DNA from: Candidatus Contendibacter sp.
Lineage (GTDB): Bacteria; Pseudomonadota; Gammaproteobacteria; Competibacterales; Competibacteraceae
Assembly (NCBI GenBank): GCA_029624675.1
Contig: JARSSP010000053.1
Location: 11,217-71,829, forward strand
Length of the DNA: 60,613 bases
Direction of reading: 5' to 3'
The translations under genes were made by a program, and so were the position numbers. Shown one piece after another: positions 38,468 to 50,454 of this stretch (the first letter of the stretch is position 1; the number at the start of each line of letters is the position of its first letter). The notes beneath the pieces were generated by a model, which was not told the DNA's origin, ran no database searches, and saw nothing but the letters and a program-made list of their open reading frames with translations.

Positions 38468-41400
38468 ACCCGACGGTAAAGTTTGTTGGAGAGCGGGGTA
38501 TGGGGAAAATCCTGCTGATGAAGGTATGGGGATTGCTGCTGGGGCTGGTAATCGCGTTCTGGTTGCCGGCCGGGCCGGCGCGCGCGGCGGGCACCGTGCC
38601 CGAGGCGCGAATGACGGCGGCGGTCGTCGAATTCCAGGTGCGGGGCGGTCTCGACGAGCAGTCCGGCGCCATCATCGCCGATCAGATGATGGCGGCCATC
38701 GCCAATACCGGCCGGTTCGTGCTGCGAGACCGCCTGCCGCTGTCGGCGGCGGCCAAGATCGCCAAGGCCAGCGAGCTGGGCGAAACCGGTCTGCTCGATC
38801 CCAAGACCGCCGCTGAATTGGGTCGGTTGTACGGTCTGGACGCGGTGGTGACCGGTGGGGTTTACAAACTGGGAGACCTCATCACCGTCACCGCGCGCTT
38901 GATCGATACCCGGAATGCGTCGTTGTTGCGCAGCGGCCAGATTCAAGGCAAGGACATCGACACCATCCAGATCAAGATCAACGAATTGGCGACAATGGTC
39001 ACAGCCCCGCCAGACGCCCCCAAGCTTTATGCGCTGACGGTCAAGACGGATCCGACCGACGCCAACGTCCGGTTGCTGAACAGCCCCAAGCCGTATCAAC
39101 CTGGGATTCAGTTGGCGGCCGGAGAGTACGAAATCGAAGTAACCCGATCCGGATACGTGACGCGCAAGGAAAAGTTGCGGATCGCCGACCGTGCTCTGAC
39201 GGCGAACGTCGCGCTGGAAAAAGCCAAGTATGGCCTGACGATCCGCCCGGAGCCGGCGGATGCGCAGGTTCGATTGCTCAACAGCCCGACGGCCTATCAG
39301 CCCGGTGTGGCGCTGGTGCCGGGCGACTACGAGGTTGAGGTGACGCGGGAAGGCTACGTGGCGCGCAAGTTCCCGGTCCGGATCGTGGATGGCGATGTGG
39401 CGGTGCAAGTGGCGCTGCAAAAGACACCTCTACCTCCGCCTCCTTCCCAATACCGCCTGACCGTGCTGCCCGATCCCCCGCAGGCCATGGTGCGGCTACT
39501 GAACTCACGGACGCCTTATCAAGCTGGCGTGCGATTGCCGCCGGGGGAATATCAGATCGAGGTTACCCTGGACGGCTATGAGCCAAGCCAAATTCCAGTG
39601 CGGATCGCTGGCAGCGACGTGACGTTACCGGTCGGTTTGAAGAAAATCGAACGACCGACGGCCTATCGCCTGACCGTACAGCCTGACCCCGCGACCGCCC
39701 AGGTGCGGCTGGTGGATTCCAGCGCGGTGTACCAGCCCGGTGTGCAGTTGACGCCAGGTCGCTACACAGTTGAAGTGACCCAGGCGGGCTATGAGCCGGC
39801 TTGGGTGACCGTGCAAATCGTCGATAGCGATGTGATGACGCCGGTCAAACTGACTCGAAAGGCCGAGGAACCGCCCAAGCCGTCGTCGTATCGGTTGACG
39901 GTGCACGCCGATCCCGCCGATGCCCGAATCCGGCTATTGAACGCCAAGACCGCTTATCAACCGGGCGTGGTGCTGGCGCCGGGCAATTACACGGTCGAAG
40001 TGTCTCGACAAGGATATGAAACCAAGCAAATTCCGATCAGGATCGCCGACAGTGACGTGACGGTGCCGGTCACCTTGACCAAGGAAGCCCCGCCCGAGCA
40101 GTACCGGTTGACGGTGCGCGCTGATCCCGCCGATGCCCGAATCCGGCTATTGAACGCCAAGACCGCTTATCAACCGGGCGTGGTGCTGGCGCCGGGCAAT
40201 TACACGGTCGAAGTGTCTCGACAAGGATATGAAACCAAGCAAATTCCGATCAGGATCGCCGACAGTGACGTGACGGTGCCGGTCACCTTGACCAAGGAAG
40301 CCCCGCCCGAGCAGTACCGGTTGACGGTGCAGACCGATCCGCCGGGGGCGCGAGTGCGCTTGCGGGGAATCAAAACCGCTTATCGACCAGGGGTGACGTT
40401 GCCGCCAGGTTCGTACACGGTCGAGGTTTCCCAGGCGGGCTACGAAACGAAACAGGTTCCGGCGCGGATCATGGACAGCGACGCCACGATTTCGGTCACG
40501 CTGACCAAGCTGGCCGAACCCACGCAATATCGCTTGACGGTGCAGACCGATCCGCCAGGCGCGCAAGTGCGCTTGCGGGGAGCCAAGACCGATTACCGAC
40601 CGGGGGTCTCGCTGCCGCCGGGGGGGTACACGGTCGAAGTTTCCCAGGCGGGTTACGAGACGAAACAGGTTGCGGTGCGGATCGTGGACGGTGACGTGGC
40701 GCTGCCGGTGACGCTGACCCGGCAAGTCGAGCCGACCCAGTACCGCTTGACGGTGCAGACTGATCCGCCGGGCGCGCAAGTGCGCTTGCGGGGAACCAAG
40801 ACTGGTTATCGGCCGGGGGTGACGCTGCCGCCGGGTTCGTACACGGTCGAAGTCTCCCAGTCGGGTTACGAGACGAAACAGGTTGCGGTGCGACTCGTGG
40901 ATGGCGACGTGACGCTGCCGGTGACCCTAGCCAAGGAAGCCTTGCCTGAGCAGTATCGGTTGACGGTGCGCGCTAATCCAACGGATGCCAAGGTGCGACT
41001 GGTGAATTCATCGTTCACCTACCGTCCTGGCGTATCGTTGCCGCCGGGTAATTACGTCGTCGAAGTGACCGGACGTGGCTATGAAACGAAACGCGAGTCG
41101 GTGCGGATCGTGGATGGTGACGTGACGTTGCCGGTCGAACTGGAGAGGAGCGCAAGCACGAGCGCGACCGCGCCGGCGGCCCCCTCGGCGCCGACCCGTC
41201 CTGGTGAATGGCGAATTAGCGCCGTGCAAGCCGATGGCTCGCTGGACGGTCCAGATCGGGCCGAGTTCATGCGGATCTTCGGGGGCTATGTCGGGCGAAC
41301 GGTGACACGCGATACCCTGCTCGATGGCGCGCTGCGATTTTACCAGTCCACGGGAGTCACGCTTGGTTTCGCGGTGCGAACCGGCGGATCGGGAACCGCC

Positions 41401-41511
41401 GAGTTATCCGGGCGAGTGGTCAAGCGGGTCCGGCGTGGCTACGAAACCAACATTCCGATCCTGACCCGCGGTCAGCTCGAAAGCGCCGGCTTTGGCGTTT
41501 CGGTGCAGTGA
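38464..41511 (+). CDS. CsgG-like domain with ten PEGA repeats
   Basis: A 1015-residue exported protein. The signal segment (GLLLGLVIAFWLPAGPARAA) is followed by a CsgG/HfaB-like domain (about residues 50-180; LYGLDAVVTGGVYKLG). Ten PEGA-type beta repeats of about 65-75 residues follow (each starting YRLTV, then YxPGVxLxPGxYTVEVxxxGYE), and a C-terminal 100-residue domain ends in FGVSVQ. The start overlaps the kinase stop (ATGA, 38464-38467), so they are co-translated. PEGA modules are typical of cell-envelope and S-layer-type proteins. It closes the locus. Two PEGA units are nearly identical (see repeat). Confidence 0.85.
39910..40330 (+). repeat. Recent 213-base tandem duplication of a PEGA unit
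   Basis: The stretch 39910-40117 is identical to 40123-40330, shifted by exactly 213 bases (71 residues). It duplicates PEGA units five and six of the CsgG-like gene, while the other units diverge. The identity implies a recent duplication or conversion. Confidence 0.9.
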
Positions 41512-41523
41512 CGCGCGGAAGGA

Positions 41524-41734
41524 TGACCGTGGCCTCGCCCGAGCATGTGGTCAGCCTGCCCCTGGACGAGCCGGTCTGGGATCGGTTTTTCAGCGTGTTT
41601 CGACTTGGCGGATGCGTTGCCAGGCGCTGATCCACAAGCTGCCCGGCCTGTCCAGCCCGCGCCTGCCGGACCTGGCGGCGCTGCCCGCGCTGGGTAGGAG
41701 GTTGCGCGAGCGGTTCGTGGTTGCGGGGCGATAG
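41524..41734 (+). pseudogene. Remnant of a flavin-reductase-like gene
   Basis: ATG 41524 opens a frame reading MTVASPEHVVSLPLDEPVWD, then RFFSVF, which resembles the N-terminus of flavin-reductase-family proteins, but it ends after 36 residues. A second frame (about 41583-41734; PGLSSPRLPDLAALPALGRR) continues to 41734. The gene seems to have lost its core by internal deletion. It lies between the PEGA gene and maeA. Evidence is weak because the match rests on a short motif. Confidence 0.35.
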
Positions 41735-41791
41735 GCGATCCACGAAAAACCCGGTCCACCACGAACAGGGTCCGCCGTGGATAGCGCTGAC

Positions 41792-43564
<1,773 letters not shown>

Positions 43565-44026
43565 TGCGTGGCTTTGAAGTGGGTGGAGATCGAACGCCGA
43601 TCCGGTCAAAGGGGATAGCGCAAACGAACCGTCATTTATGACAGCTATCGGCGGCAGGGTCAAACAGTACGACATCTTGCCCGGCAATTCTCAATACGCT
43701 CGGGTTTTGTCCGGTGGCCTTTCCCTCCAACTCTTCTTTCCCAAAGGAAGAAGGTCGCCATAAAAATACCGATGTAAGCATTCAGACCTCCTCATCCCGC
43801 ACGGCGCTGGGTTTCGCTACGCTCAACCCATCCTACGACCCATTGTTTCTTCGTGGGATGGGTTGAGCGTAGCGAAACTCATCGATGCAGGGCGAAACCA
43901 CCCGGGGATCCGAACGGTTACATACCGACTTTCATCGTCGGGGGCGACGCCGCCGACATGACTGTTAGGGCGATGGAAGTCTCTTCGGTAAAATGTCGGG
44001 ACTTTGACCAGATGGAGAGGAAGAGG
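43565..44026. other. Intergenic region with REP pair
   Basis: A 462-base gap between maeA and the 128-residue membrane protein gene. It holds an inverted pair of REP-like palindromes (43807-43833 and 43855-43883) with the flank (43888-43918) that also occurs at 20513-20546. No gene is evident in the rest. Confidence 0.7.
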
Positions 44027-44413
44027 ATGGCCAGTTTTCCCTTGCTTGCGATCATCGTTGCCGCCTACACCCTGTTGGCCCGGGTCGCGCCGGGTTGGCT
44101 GGATACGGTGTTGTTTGACTTGCCGCTGCTGTCCGGGGCGACGCTGTCGTTTCGGGGCGGCGATCTGTTGCTGGTGATCGGCCTGTTTTTGTTGTGCGTC
44201 GAAATTTACCGCGCCACCAGCAGTTCCACGGGGGCGATTCTCAACCATGTCCTGTCGCTGGTGGTGTTCATCATCGCCCTGATCGAGTTGCTGGTCATGC
44301 GGCAGATGGCCAACATGACCTTCTTCCTGATCGTGCTGATGACCGTGAGCGACGTGATCGCCGGCTTCACCGTGACCATCTCGACCGCCCGGCGTGACTT
44401 GCAGCGTCCCTGA
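44027..44413 (+). CDS. Small integral membrane protein, hypothetical
   Basis: A 128-residue protein with four hydrophobic helices (MASFPLLAIIVAAYTLLARV, then GDLLLVIGLFLLCVEIY, ILNHVLSLVVFIIALIELLV, TFFLIVLMTVSDVIAGFTVT). The purine-rich GAGAGGAAGAGG upstream favours ATG 44027; ATG 44012 is in frame. It lies 37 bases before thiL. The family is unknown. Confidence 0.72.
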   Translation: MASFPLLAIIVAAYTLLARVAPGWLDTVLFDLPLLSGATLSFRGGDLLLVIGLFLLCVEIYRATSSSTGAILNHVLSLVVFIIALIELLVMRQMANMTFFLIVLMTVSDVIAGFTVTISTARRDLQRP

Positions 44414-44450
44414 GCGGCGATCCGATGCTAGCGAATTCCCTGCCTTCCTG

Positions 44451-45422
44451 ATGCCCACGTCCGAATTTTCCCTGATCGACCGCTATTTCGCCGCCCATGG
44501 CCCGCATCGGCCCGACGTGGCGCTGGGCATCGGCGATGATTGCGCGCTGCTGATCCCCCCCACCGGCCAGCAGTTGGTGGTGACGATGGATACCCTGGTG
44601 TCGGGCGTGCATTTTTTTGCTCATGTCGATCCGGAAGGTCTTGGGCATAAGGCGCTGGCGGTGAATCTGAGCGATCTGGCGGCGATGGGCGCGACGCCGG
44701 CCTGGGCCACGCTGGCGCTGACCTTGCCCAAGGCGGACGAGGACTGGTTGGGGCGATTTTGCCGGGGATTGTTCGCGCTGGCGGATCGTTACGGCGTGCA
44801 ACTGGTCGGCGGCGATACCACCCATGGGCCGACCACGGTCATCACCATCCAGGCGCACGGCTGGGTTCCGCCGGGTTTGGCGCTGCGCCGCGACGGCGCG
44901 CGGCCAGGCGATGGGATTTACGTCACCGGCACGCCGGGCGACGCCGGGCTGGCGCTGGCGGCGGCGTATGGCAGGGCGGCGGTCGTCCCCGAAGGTTGGG
45001 CTTATATCCAGCAACGGTTGGAACGGCCGGAACCACGCCTGGCCGAGGGCATCGCCTTGCGCGGCGTCGCCAGCGCCGCCATCGACATCTCCGATGGGCT
45101 GGCGCAGGACCTCGGCCACATTCTGGAGCGGAGCGGCGTCGGCGCGCGGCTGGAAGTGGACCGCTTGCCGCTGTCGCCGACGTTGCGGGCCAGCCTGGAC
45201 CCAGACGCGGCCCTCGTGACTGCCCTGGCCAGCGGCGATGACTACGAATTGTGCTTTACCGTTCCGCCGGAACGGATAGCGTGGCTGGAGAATGTGACGG
45301 CGGGTTGGGAATGTCGCTGCACCCGGATCGGTGTCATCACGGCGGAGCCGAGCCTGCGACTGATTCGCGCCGACAACTCCGCCTTGCATTTGCAACGTCT
45401 GGGTTACGATCACTTTGAGTGA
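44451..45422 (+). CDS. thiL: Thiamine-monophosphate kinase
   Basis: A 323-residue enzyme phosphorylating thiamine monophosphate to the diphosphate cofactor. Motifs: GIGDDCALL (Mg/ATP-binding loop), VVTMDTLVSGVHF, KALAVNLSDLAAMGATP and IDISDGLAQDLGHI. In many proteobacteria thiL is followed by pgpA; here it is followed by an AmpG-type permease instead. The length is normal. Confidence 0.93.
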   Translation: MPTSEFSLIDRYFAAHGPHRPDVALGIGDDCALLIPPTGQQLVVTMDTLVSGVHFFAHVDPEGLGHKALAVNLSDLAAMGATPAWATLALTLPKADEDWLGRFCRGLFALADRYGVQLVGGDTTHGPTTVITIQAHGWVPPGLALRRDGARPGDGIYVTGTPGDAGLALAAAYGRAAVVPEGWAYIQQRLERPEPRLAEGIALRGVASAAIDISDGLAQDLGHILERSGVGARLEVDRLPLSPTLRASLDPDAALVTALASGDDYELCFTVPPERIAWLENVTAGWECRCTRIGVITAEPSLRLIRADNSALHLQRLGYDHFE

Positions 45423-45435
45423 GCGACTGAATATC

Positions 45436-46707
45436 ATGCCTTCCAATGCTCCCCGGCGCTCCGGCTGGGACATCCTGCGGGTTTTCCTGAGCGGCCGGAT
45501 GCTGACCGCCCTGCTGATGGGTTTTTCCTCCGGTTTGCCGCTGCTGTTGGCCACCGGTTCGGTATTGCAAGCCTGGCTGAAGGAAGCGGGGGTCGATCTC
45601 GGCACCATCGGTCTGTTCGCGCTGGTCGGGTTGCCGTACACGCTGAAATTCCTGTGGGCGCCGCTGCTGGACCGGTTCGCGCCGATTTCCGGCATGGGCC
45701 GGCGGCGCGGCTGGCTGCTCTTGATCCAACTGACGCTGATGGCGGCCATCGTCGGCCTGGGGTTCACCGATCCGACCCAAAGCCTGCCGCTGGTCACGCT
45801 GGCGGCGTTCCTGGTGGCCTTCTTTTCCGCCTCGCAGGACATCGTGGTCGACGCTTACCGCCGCGAGTCGCTGGCCGACGACGAGCAGGGCCTGGGCGCG
45901 TCGCTCTACGTCAACGGCTATCGGGTGGGAATGCTGCTGTCCTCGGGCGGCGGCCTGATCCTGGCCGACTTCATTCCCTTTTCCGCCGTGTATTGGGCGA
46001 TGGCGGCGGCGATGTTGCCCGGCCTGATCACCACCCTGTTCTGCGCCGAACCGGACGTGCCGATGGGTACGCCCCGGACTTTGCGCGACGCGGTGGTGCA
46101 GCCGTTCGTGGAGTATTTCTCGCGCCAGGACGCCGTGCTGATCCTGTTGTTCGTGCTGTTGTACAAGGTCGGCGAAATGATGGCCAGCCAGATGACCACG
46201 CCGTTCTATCTGGACCTGGAATTCACCAAGACCGAGATCGGCGCCATCGTCAAGCTGTTCGGCTTTTGGGCGACGGTGATCGGCGGCCTGCTGGGCGGGG
46301 TGCTGATGCTGCGGCTGGGCCTGTACCGGTCGCTGTGGACCTTTGGCGTGTTGCAGGCCATCGGCTTGATCGGCTTCGTCATCCTGGCCCGGCTTGGGCA
46401 CAGCCTGCCGGGGCTGGCGCTGGCCATCACCAGCGAGAACCTGTTCAGCGGCATGGCGACCACCGCTTACGTGGCGTTCATGGCGACGCTCACCAACAAG
46501 AAATTCACCGCCACGCAGTACGCCCTGCTCAGCAGCCTGATGGGCATTCCCCGGGTGGTGGTCAACACCCCGACCGGCTATCTGGCCGAGTGGCTGGGCT
46601 GGGAAGGTTTCTTCCTGTTCTGCATGGCGTCCACCGTGCCGGGCCTGTGGTTGCTGACCCGGTTTCGGAGCTGGATGGAGGCGGAACCCGCCGCGCCGCG
46701 CGGTTGA
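45436..46707 (+). CDS. ampG: AmpG-type muropeptide MFS permease
   Basis: A 423-residue MFS transporter of the AmpG family with about twelve helices; it imports anhydro-muropeptides for cell-wall recycling. Motifs: YTLKFLWAPLLDRF, QDIVVDAYRRESL and GASLYVNGYRVGML. ATG 45436 was chosen; a TTG start at 45415 would overlap the thiL stop. Convergent with the Pat-like gene, one base between stops. Confidence 0.88.
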   Translation: MPSNAPRRSGWDILRVFLSGRMLTALLMGFSSGLPLLLATGSVLQAWLKEAGVDLGTIGLFALVGLPYTLKFLWAPLLDRFAPISGMGRRRGWLLLIQLTLMAAIVGLGFTDPTQSLPLVTLAAFLVAFFSASQDIVVDAYRRESLADDEQGLGASLYVNGYRVGMLLSSGGGLILADFIPFSAVYWAMAAAMLPGLITTLFCAEPDVPMGTPRTLRDAVVQPFVEYFSRQDAVLILLFVLLYKVGEMMASQMTTPFYLDLEFTKTEIGAIVKLFGFWATVIGGLLGGVLMLRLGLYRSLWTFGVLQAIGLIGFVILARLGHSLPGLALAITSENLFSGMATTAYVAFMATLTNKKFTATQYALLSSLMGIPRVVVNTPTGYLAEWLGWEGFFLFCMASTVPGLWLLTRFRSWMEAEPAAPRG

Positions 46708-46708
46708 T

Positions 46709-49156
46709 TCAGGTCAGCCGCAGGGTGGCGATCATCACCCCGTGATCCTCCGGGCAGGACTTGAGGGTAAAGCCCATCGCCCGGCACAGCGCCAACATCG
46801 GCTGGTTGTCGGCCAGGATCTCCCCGAACAGCTCGTGGATGCCTTGATCGCGGGCGTAACTCATCAATCGGCGCAACAGCAGGCTGCTCAACCCCATGCC
46901 GACGGCATCCCGCGTCAGGATGATGGCGAACTCGGCGCGTTCCCCGTCAGGATCGCCGACCAGTCGCGCCACGCCGCAACCTTCCGGCGCTTGTCCCGGC
47001 CGCTGTCGCAAGACGCCCAGCGCCATTTCCCGGTCGTAGTCGATCTGGATGAGGCGGACCAGGTCGGCATGGGTCAATTCCTTGACGGTGTGCATGAAGC
47101 GCAGGCGAATTTCTTCCGGCGACAGTCGGGCGAAGCCGGCGACGAAGACCGGCTCGTCTTCCGGGCGCACCGGCCGGATCAGCAGGGCGCCACCATCCGG
47201 CAGCGTCACGGTTTCCTCCAGTTCGCGCGGATAGGGCCGGATCGCCAGCCGCCGGTGGGCCGGTCCCGCGAACGCGGCGACGCCGATCCGCGCGCCGCCC
47301 ACCACGGCGCGGTCGGCCGCGGCGAAAAGAGGCGCCAACTCCAGTTCGACCACTTCGCCCAGATCGGCGATCAGTTGCGCCACCTTGGCCAGCGTCAGGG
47401 CAAGATCGTCCAGCGCGCTTTCGGTAACGCCCAAGTGTTGTTGACGTTGCCCCATCCAGCCGTGTCGGATCGCTTCCCGCGCCAGCACCGGATCGAGCGG
47501 CGGCAACGCGATGGCGTATTCGTCGGAAGCCGCCGCTCCGTCCGGCCCAAACCGTAACGCGGGGCCGAAGGTCGGGTTATGGACCAGGCGGATGGACCAT
47601 GCCGGCGATCCAGGTGGGGCAGGGGGCGCGGAAGTCCCCCCGTCCGGCGCCAGCGGGATGCCATGGGCGGTCAGGAGGGTCCGGGTTTCCGCCGTGGTCA
47701 ATGAGTTCCGACTCTCGGCCAGCGCGGCTTGGATCAGTTGTCGCGCGGCGGGGAGATCGGCGCTGAACAGTTCCGGCCGGTTCGGTGGCGTTTCCATCAG
47801 CGCCCTTTGGTTGCATTGATGCCGCCAGCGCCGCAGGAATGCGCGGATCGCGTCGTCGGGGGTGTCGTAACTGGGAATGCCCTGAGCCTGGAACCGTTGC
47901 CGGGCCTCGCGAACGCTGTCCGCGCCCAGCCAGCACGCCAGCACGTTGGGACGCGCGCCGAGGGGAGGGTGGGCGATGGCCTCGATCACCGCGTCGGCGG
48001 CAGCGGTGGCCGAAGTCAATGTGCTGGGCGCGTGCAGCGCCAACAGGCCATCGAGTTCCGGTTCCCGCAGCAGCAGGGCCATGGCGGCGGCGAAGCGGGC
48101 GGGATCGGCGTCCACGCCCAGGTCGAGTGGATTGGCGGGCGCGGCGCCGGGAGGCAGAAGATCCGCCAGGGCCGCCTGGGTCGCGGGGCTCCATTGAGCC
48201 AGCCGTCCCCCTTCGGCCAATAGCGCATCGGTGGCCAGCCGACCCAGTCCCCAGCCGTTGCCGATAATCGCCAGCCGGTCGCCGGTCACTGGCGAGTTAA
48301 GTTCCAGGGTTTCCGCGGTATCAAGCAGTTCCCGCAACGATGGGACCCGCAATATCCCCACCCGCCGGAACGCGGCGTCGTAAATGGCGTCGGTCTGACG
48401 AGAGGACGCATCGCCACCCCGACCGAGGCGCACCGCCAGCACCGGCTTGATCCGCGCCGCCGCCCGCGCCGCCGACAGGAATTTGCGGGCGGTCGCCACC
48501 TCTGCCGACAAGGGCGCGGAGAGCGTTTCCAGTACCAGCAGAATGGCGCGGGTATCGGGATCGTGGCTCAATCCGTCCAGCACTTCGTCGTAGTTCAGAT
48601 CATCGCCGTCGCCCAGGGCAAGGATGCTGGAGAAGCCGATATCCCGAGTAGCGGCCCATTCCAGGATTGGCGTCAGCACCGATCCCTCGGGCGCGATCAA
48701 CGCCAGATGGCCTGGGCGGGGGAAAACCGGACTGAGCGAGGCGTTCAGGCCCCGGCGTGGCGCGATGACGCCGAAACTGCCCGGCCCCAGCACGCGCAAA
48801 CCCCGCGCGCAGGCCATCTCGCGCCAGGTTCGCGCCTCGTCGCGGGAGTCGGCGGCGGTGGCGATGAGGGCGATTCGGGCGTTTTGCTGGTCCAGTGTGG
48901 TCAGCAGTTCGGGAACGCTGGGCGGCGGCGTGGCGATGACCGCCAGTTCCGGGGCGCGCGGCAGATCGGCCAGGCGCTGGTGAGTTGGCATGTCATGCAC
49001 GCGCGAGTGACGACGGTTGACCAGGAACAGGTCGCCCTTGAATCCGCCAGCCAACAGATTGCGGGTCAACGCCGTGCCGATGGAGCCGGGTCGCTCGCTG
49101 GCGCCGATCAGCGCGATGGAAGCGGGGTTGAACAGATACCGCGAGAGGGTAGGCAT
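46709..49156 (-). CDS. Pat-like CoA-binding/ATP-grasp/GNAT protein acetyltransferase
   Basis: An 815-residue three-module protein: an N-terminal CoA-binding domain (SIALIGASERPGSIGTALTR), a succinyl-CoA-synthetase-like flavodoxin region (ILALGDGDDLNYDEVLDGL), a shortened ATP-grasp part starting at LTTAETRTLLTAHGIPLAP, and a C-terminal GNAT domain (LLIRPVRPEDEP, RFMHTVKELTHADL). This matches the Pat/PatZ type, which acetylates lysines of proteins such as acetyl-CoA synthetase. It is shorter than the usual 880-900 residues, and the SQSGA ligase motif reads APEGS. ATG 49156 has AGGAG eight bases upstream. Confidence 0.88.
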   Translation of the reverse strand: MPTLSRYLFNPASIALIGASERPGSIGTALTRNLLAGGFKGDLFLVNRRHSRVHDMPTHQRLADLPRAPELAVIATPPPSVPELLTTLDQQNARIALIATAADSRDEARTWREMACARGLRVLGPGSFGVIAPRRGLNASLSPVFPRPGHLALIAPEGSVLTPILEWAATRDIGFSSILALGDGDDLNYDEVLDGLSHDPDTRAILLVLETLSAPLSAEVATARKFLSAARAAARIKPVLAVRLGRGGDASSRQTDAIYDAAFRRVGILRVPSLRELLDTAETLELNSPVTGDRLAIIGNGWGLGRLATDALLAEGGRLAQWSPATQAALADLLPPGAAPANPLDLGVDADPARFAAAMALLLREPELDGLLALHAPSTLTSATAAADAVIEAIAHPPLGARPNVLACWLGADSVREARQRFQAQGIPSYDTPDDAIRAFLRRWRHQCNQRALMETPPNRPELFSADLPAARQLIQAALAESRNSLTTAETRTLLTAHGIPLAPDGGTSAPPAPPGSPAWSIRLVHNPTFGPALRFGPDGAAASDEYAIALPPLDPVLAREAIRHGWMGQRQQHLGVTESALDDLALTLAKVAQLIADLGEVVELELAPLFAAADRAVVGGARIGVAAFAGPAHRRLAIRPYPRELEETVTLPDGGALLIRPVRPEDEPVFVAGFARLSPEEIRLRFMHTVKELTHADLVRLIQIDYDREMALGVLRQRPGQAPEGCGVARLVGDPDGERAEFAIILTRDAVGMGLSSLLLRRLMSYARDQGIHELFGEILADNQPMLALCRAMGFTLKSCPEDHGVMIATLRLT

Positions 49157-49366
49157 GGCCGTCACTCCTGACCGGAACGGCTCAGGATATACGGCGCGGC
49201 GCGAGGGAATGCAATGGGCGCGATGGCTAGCCTGGGCAATCGCGGGTCGGCCTATGATTGGGGAGTGCGCCTGTTTTGCCCGGTAACCCTAAAGGGGGAG
49301 CACACTTACCGCCCATGCCGGGCCTGACCGCCGCCGCTCCGCGTCGTCTGTCCGGCCCGGCTCGCT

Positions 49367-50014
49367 CTATTCCCCGCTCTCGCCTCTGGCTCGCTTGGCC
49401 GGCTCGTTTGACCTCGGGCCAGGCGGAAGCCGTAGTAGTCGAGTCGATGATTGGGGTCGCCGCCAAAACGGGCAGCCAAACGTGCTAACACCGCTTGAAA
49501 GCACTATTCCTCCGGCACCCCAATCCCCAGCAACAAGGCCTCTTTCCAAGTAACGTCGGAAACTGGAATAGGGCCAATCCAGCGGGCGATTCACATAGCC
49601 ATGTTTCACCGGATTGTAATGAATATATTCCACATGCCGCTGGTAATCGGCTTCGTCGCGCAGCCAATGTTCCCAGTAACGATGTTGCCAAACGGCCTGC
49701 TCGCCTTTTCGCAAGCGGGCAGCATCCGGTGGAGTTCGCATGGCCACGTCGCAATGTCGTGTAAACCAACTCTTCACCAAACGCCAACGGGTTGCAAAAT
49801 CGGCGTCATCCTGGGGTAGTGTCCAGATGCAGTGCAAATGATCGGGCAGCACAACGACGGCGTCCAGCGTGAATGGGTACTTATCCATCACATGGCGAAA
49901 GGCGTTGCGCAATACCTCGACCTTGGCCTCGCTGGTAAACAACCTGCGCCGCTGTTCCGTGACGAGCGTGAAGAAATAGCATCCTCCAAGTTGTACCGCG
50001 CGACGGTATTGCAT
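49367..50014 (-). mobile_element. REP-associated tyrosine transposase (RAYT)
   Basis: A 215-residue Y1 (IS200-like) transposase. The HUH pair is seen in DHLHCIW and the catalytic Tyr region in EYIHYNPVKHGYV. RAYT proteins mobilise REP hairpins; a matching hairpin sits at 50023-50048, within 10 bases of ATG 50014. Its C-terminus carries an extra Arg-rich stretch of about 40 residues. Confidence 0.88.
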
Positions 50015-50022
50015 GGCGTTTT

Positions 50023-50048
50023 GTCGGGTTACGCTACGCTAACCCGAC
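50023..50048. repeat. REP palindrome next to RAYT
   Basis: GTCGGGTTA (50023-50031) pairs with TAACCCGAC (50040-50048) around an eight-base loop, a classical REP. It abuts the truncated nuclease gene on one side and the RAYT start on the other. Confidence 0.85.
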
Positions 50049-50051
50049 CTA

Positions 50052-50432
50052 CGGGACTACAAGAAAGCCGGACCGCAGTTGTTGCTTCAGGCGTTTCTGC
50101 AGCGGATCGTGAACGGCGGCGGACGGATCGATCGGGAATATGGCCTGGGACGGAAGCGAACGGACTTATTGGTGCAATGGCCGCTGGATAAGGCGCGGGG
50201 TTTTCTCGGCCCAATCCAGCGGGTGGTCATCGAATTGAAGTTGCTGCATAAATCGCTTGATGCCACCCTGCGGGAGGGATTGGCGCAAACCGTCGATTAT
50301 CTGGACCGCACCGGCGCCAGCGAAGGTCATTTGCTGATCTTCGACCGCACCCCCAACGTGCCGTGGGAGCGGAAAATTTTCCAGCGCGAGGAATCGCACG
50401 GCTCTTACCGAATTTGGGTGTGGGGGATGTAG
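50052..50432 (+). pseudogene. 5'-truncated PD-(D/E)XK nuclease-type C-terminus
   Basis: An open frame of 126 residues beginning right after the REP element (RDYKKAGPQLLLQAFLQRI). It contains GGGRIDREYGLGRKRTDLLV and VVIELKLL, the Asp...(D/E)xK layout of the PD-(D/E)XK nuclease domain found at the C-terminus of AAA-35-type ATP-binding proteins. The ATPase part is absent, evidently removed at the REP boundary. An internal TTG (50079) is only a nominal start. Confidence 0.7.
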
Positions 50433-50454
50433 AAACAGAGTACTGGGCTACCGA

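Noticed and set aside
39888..41130. CRISPR-like or structural DNA repeat
   Set aside because: The periodicity of about 213 bases is explained by in-frame PEGA protein repeats.
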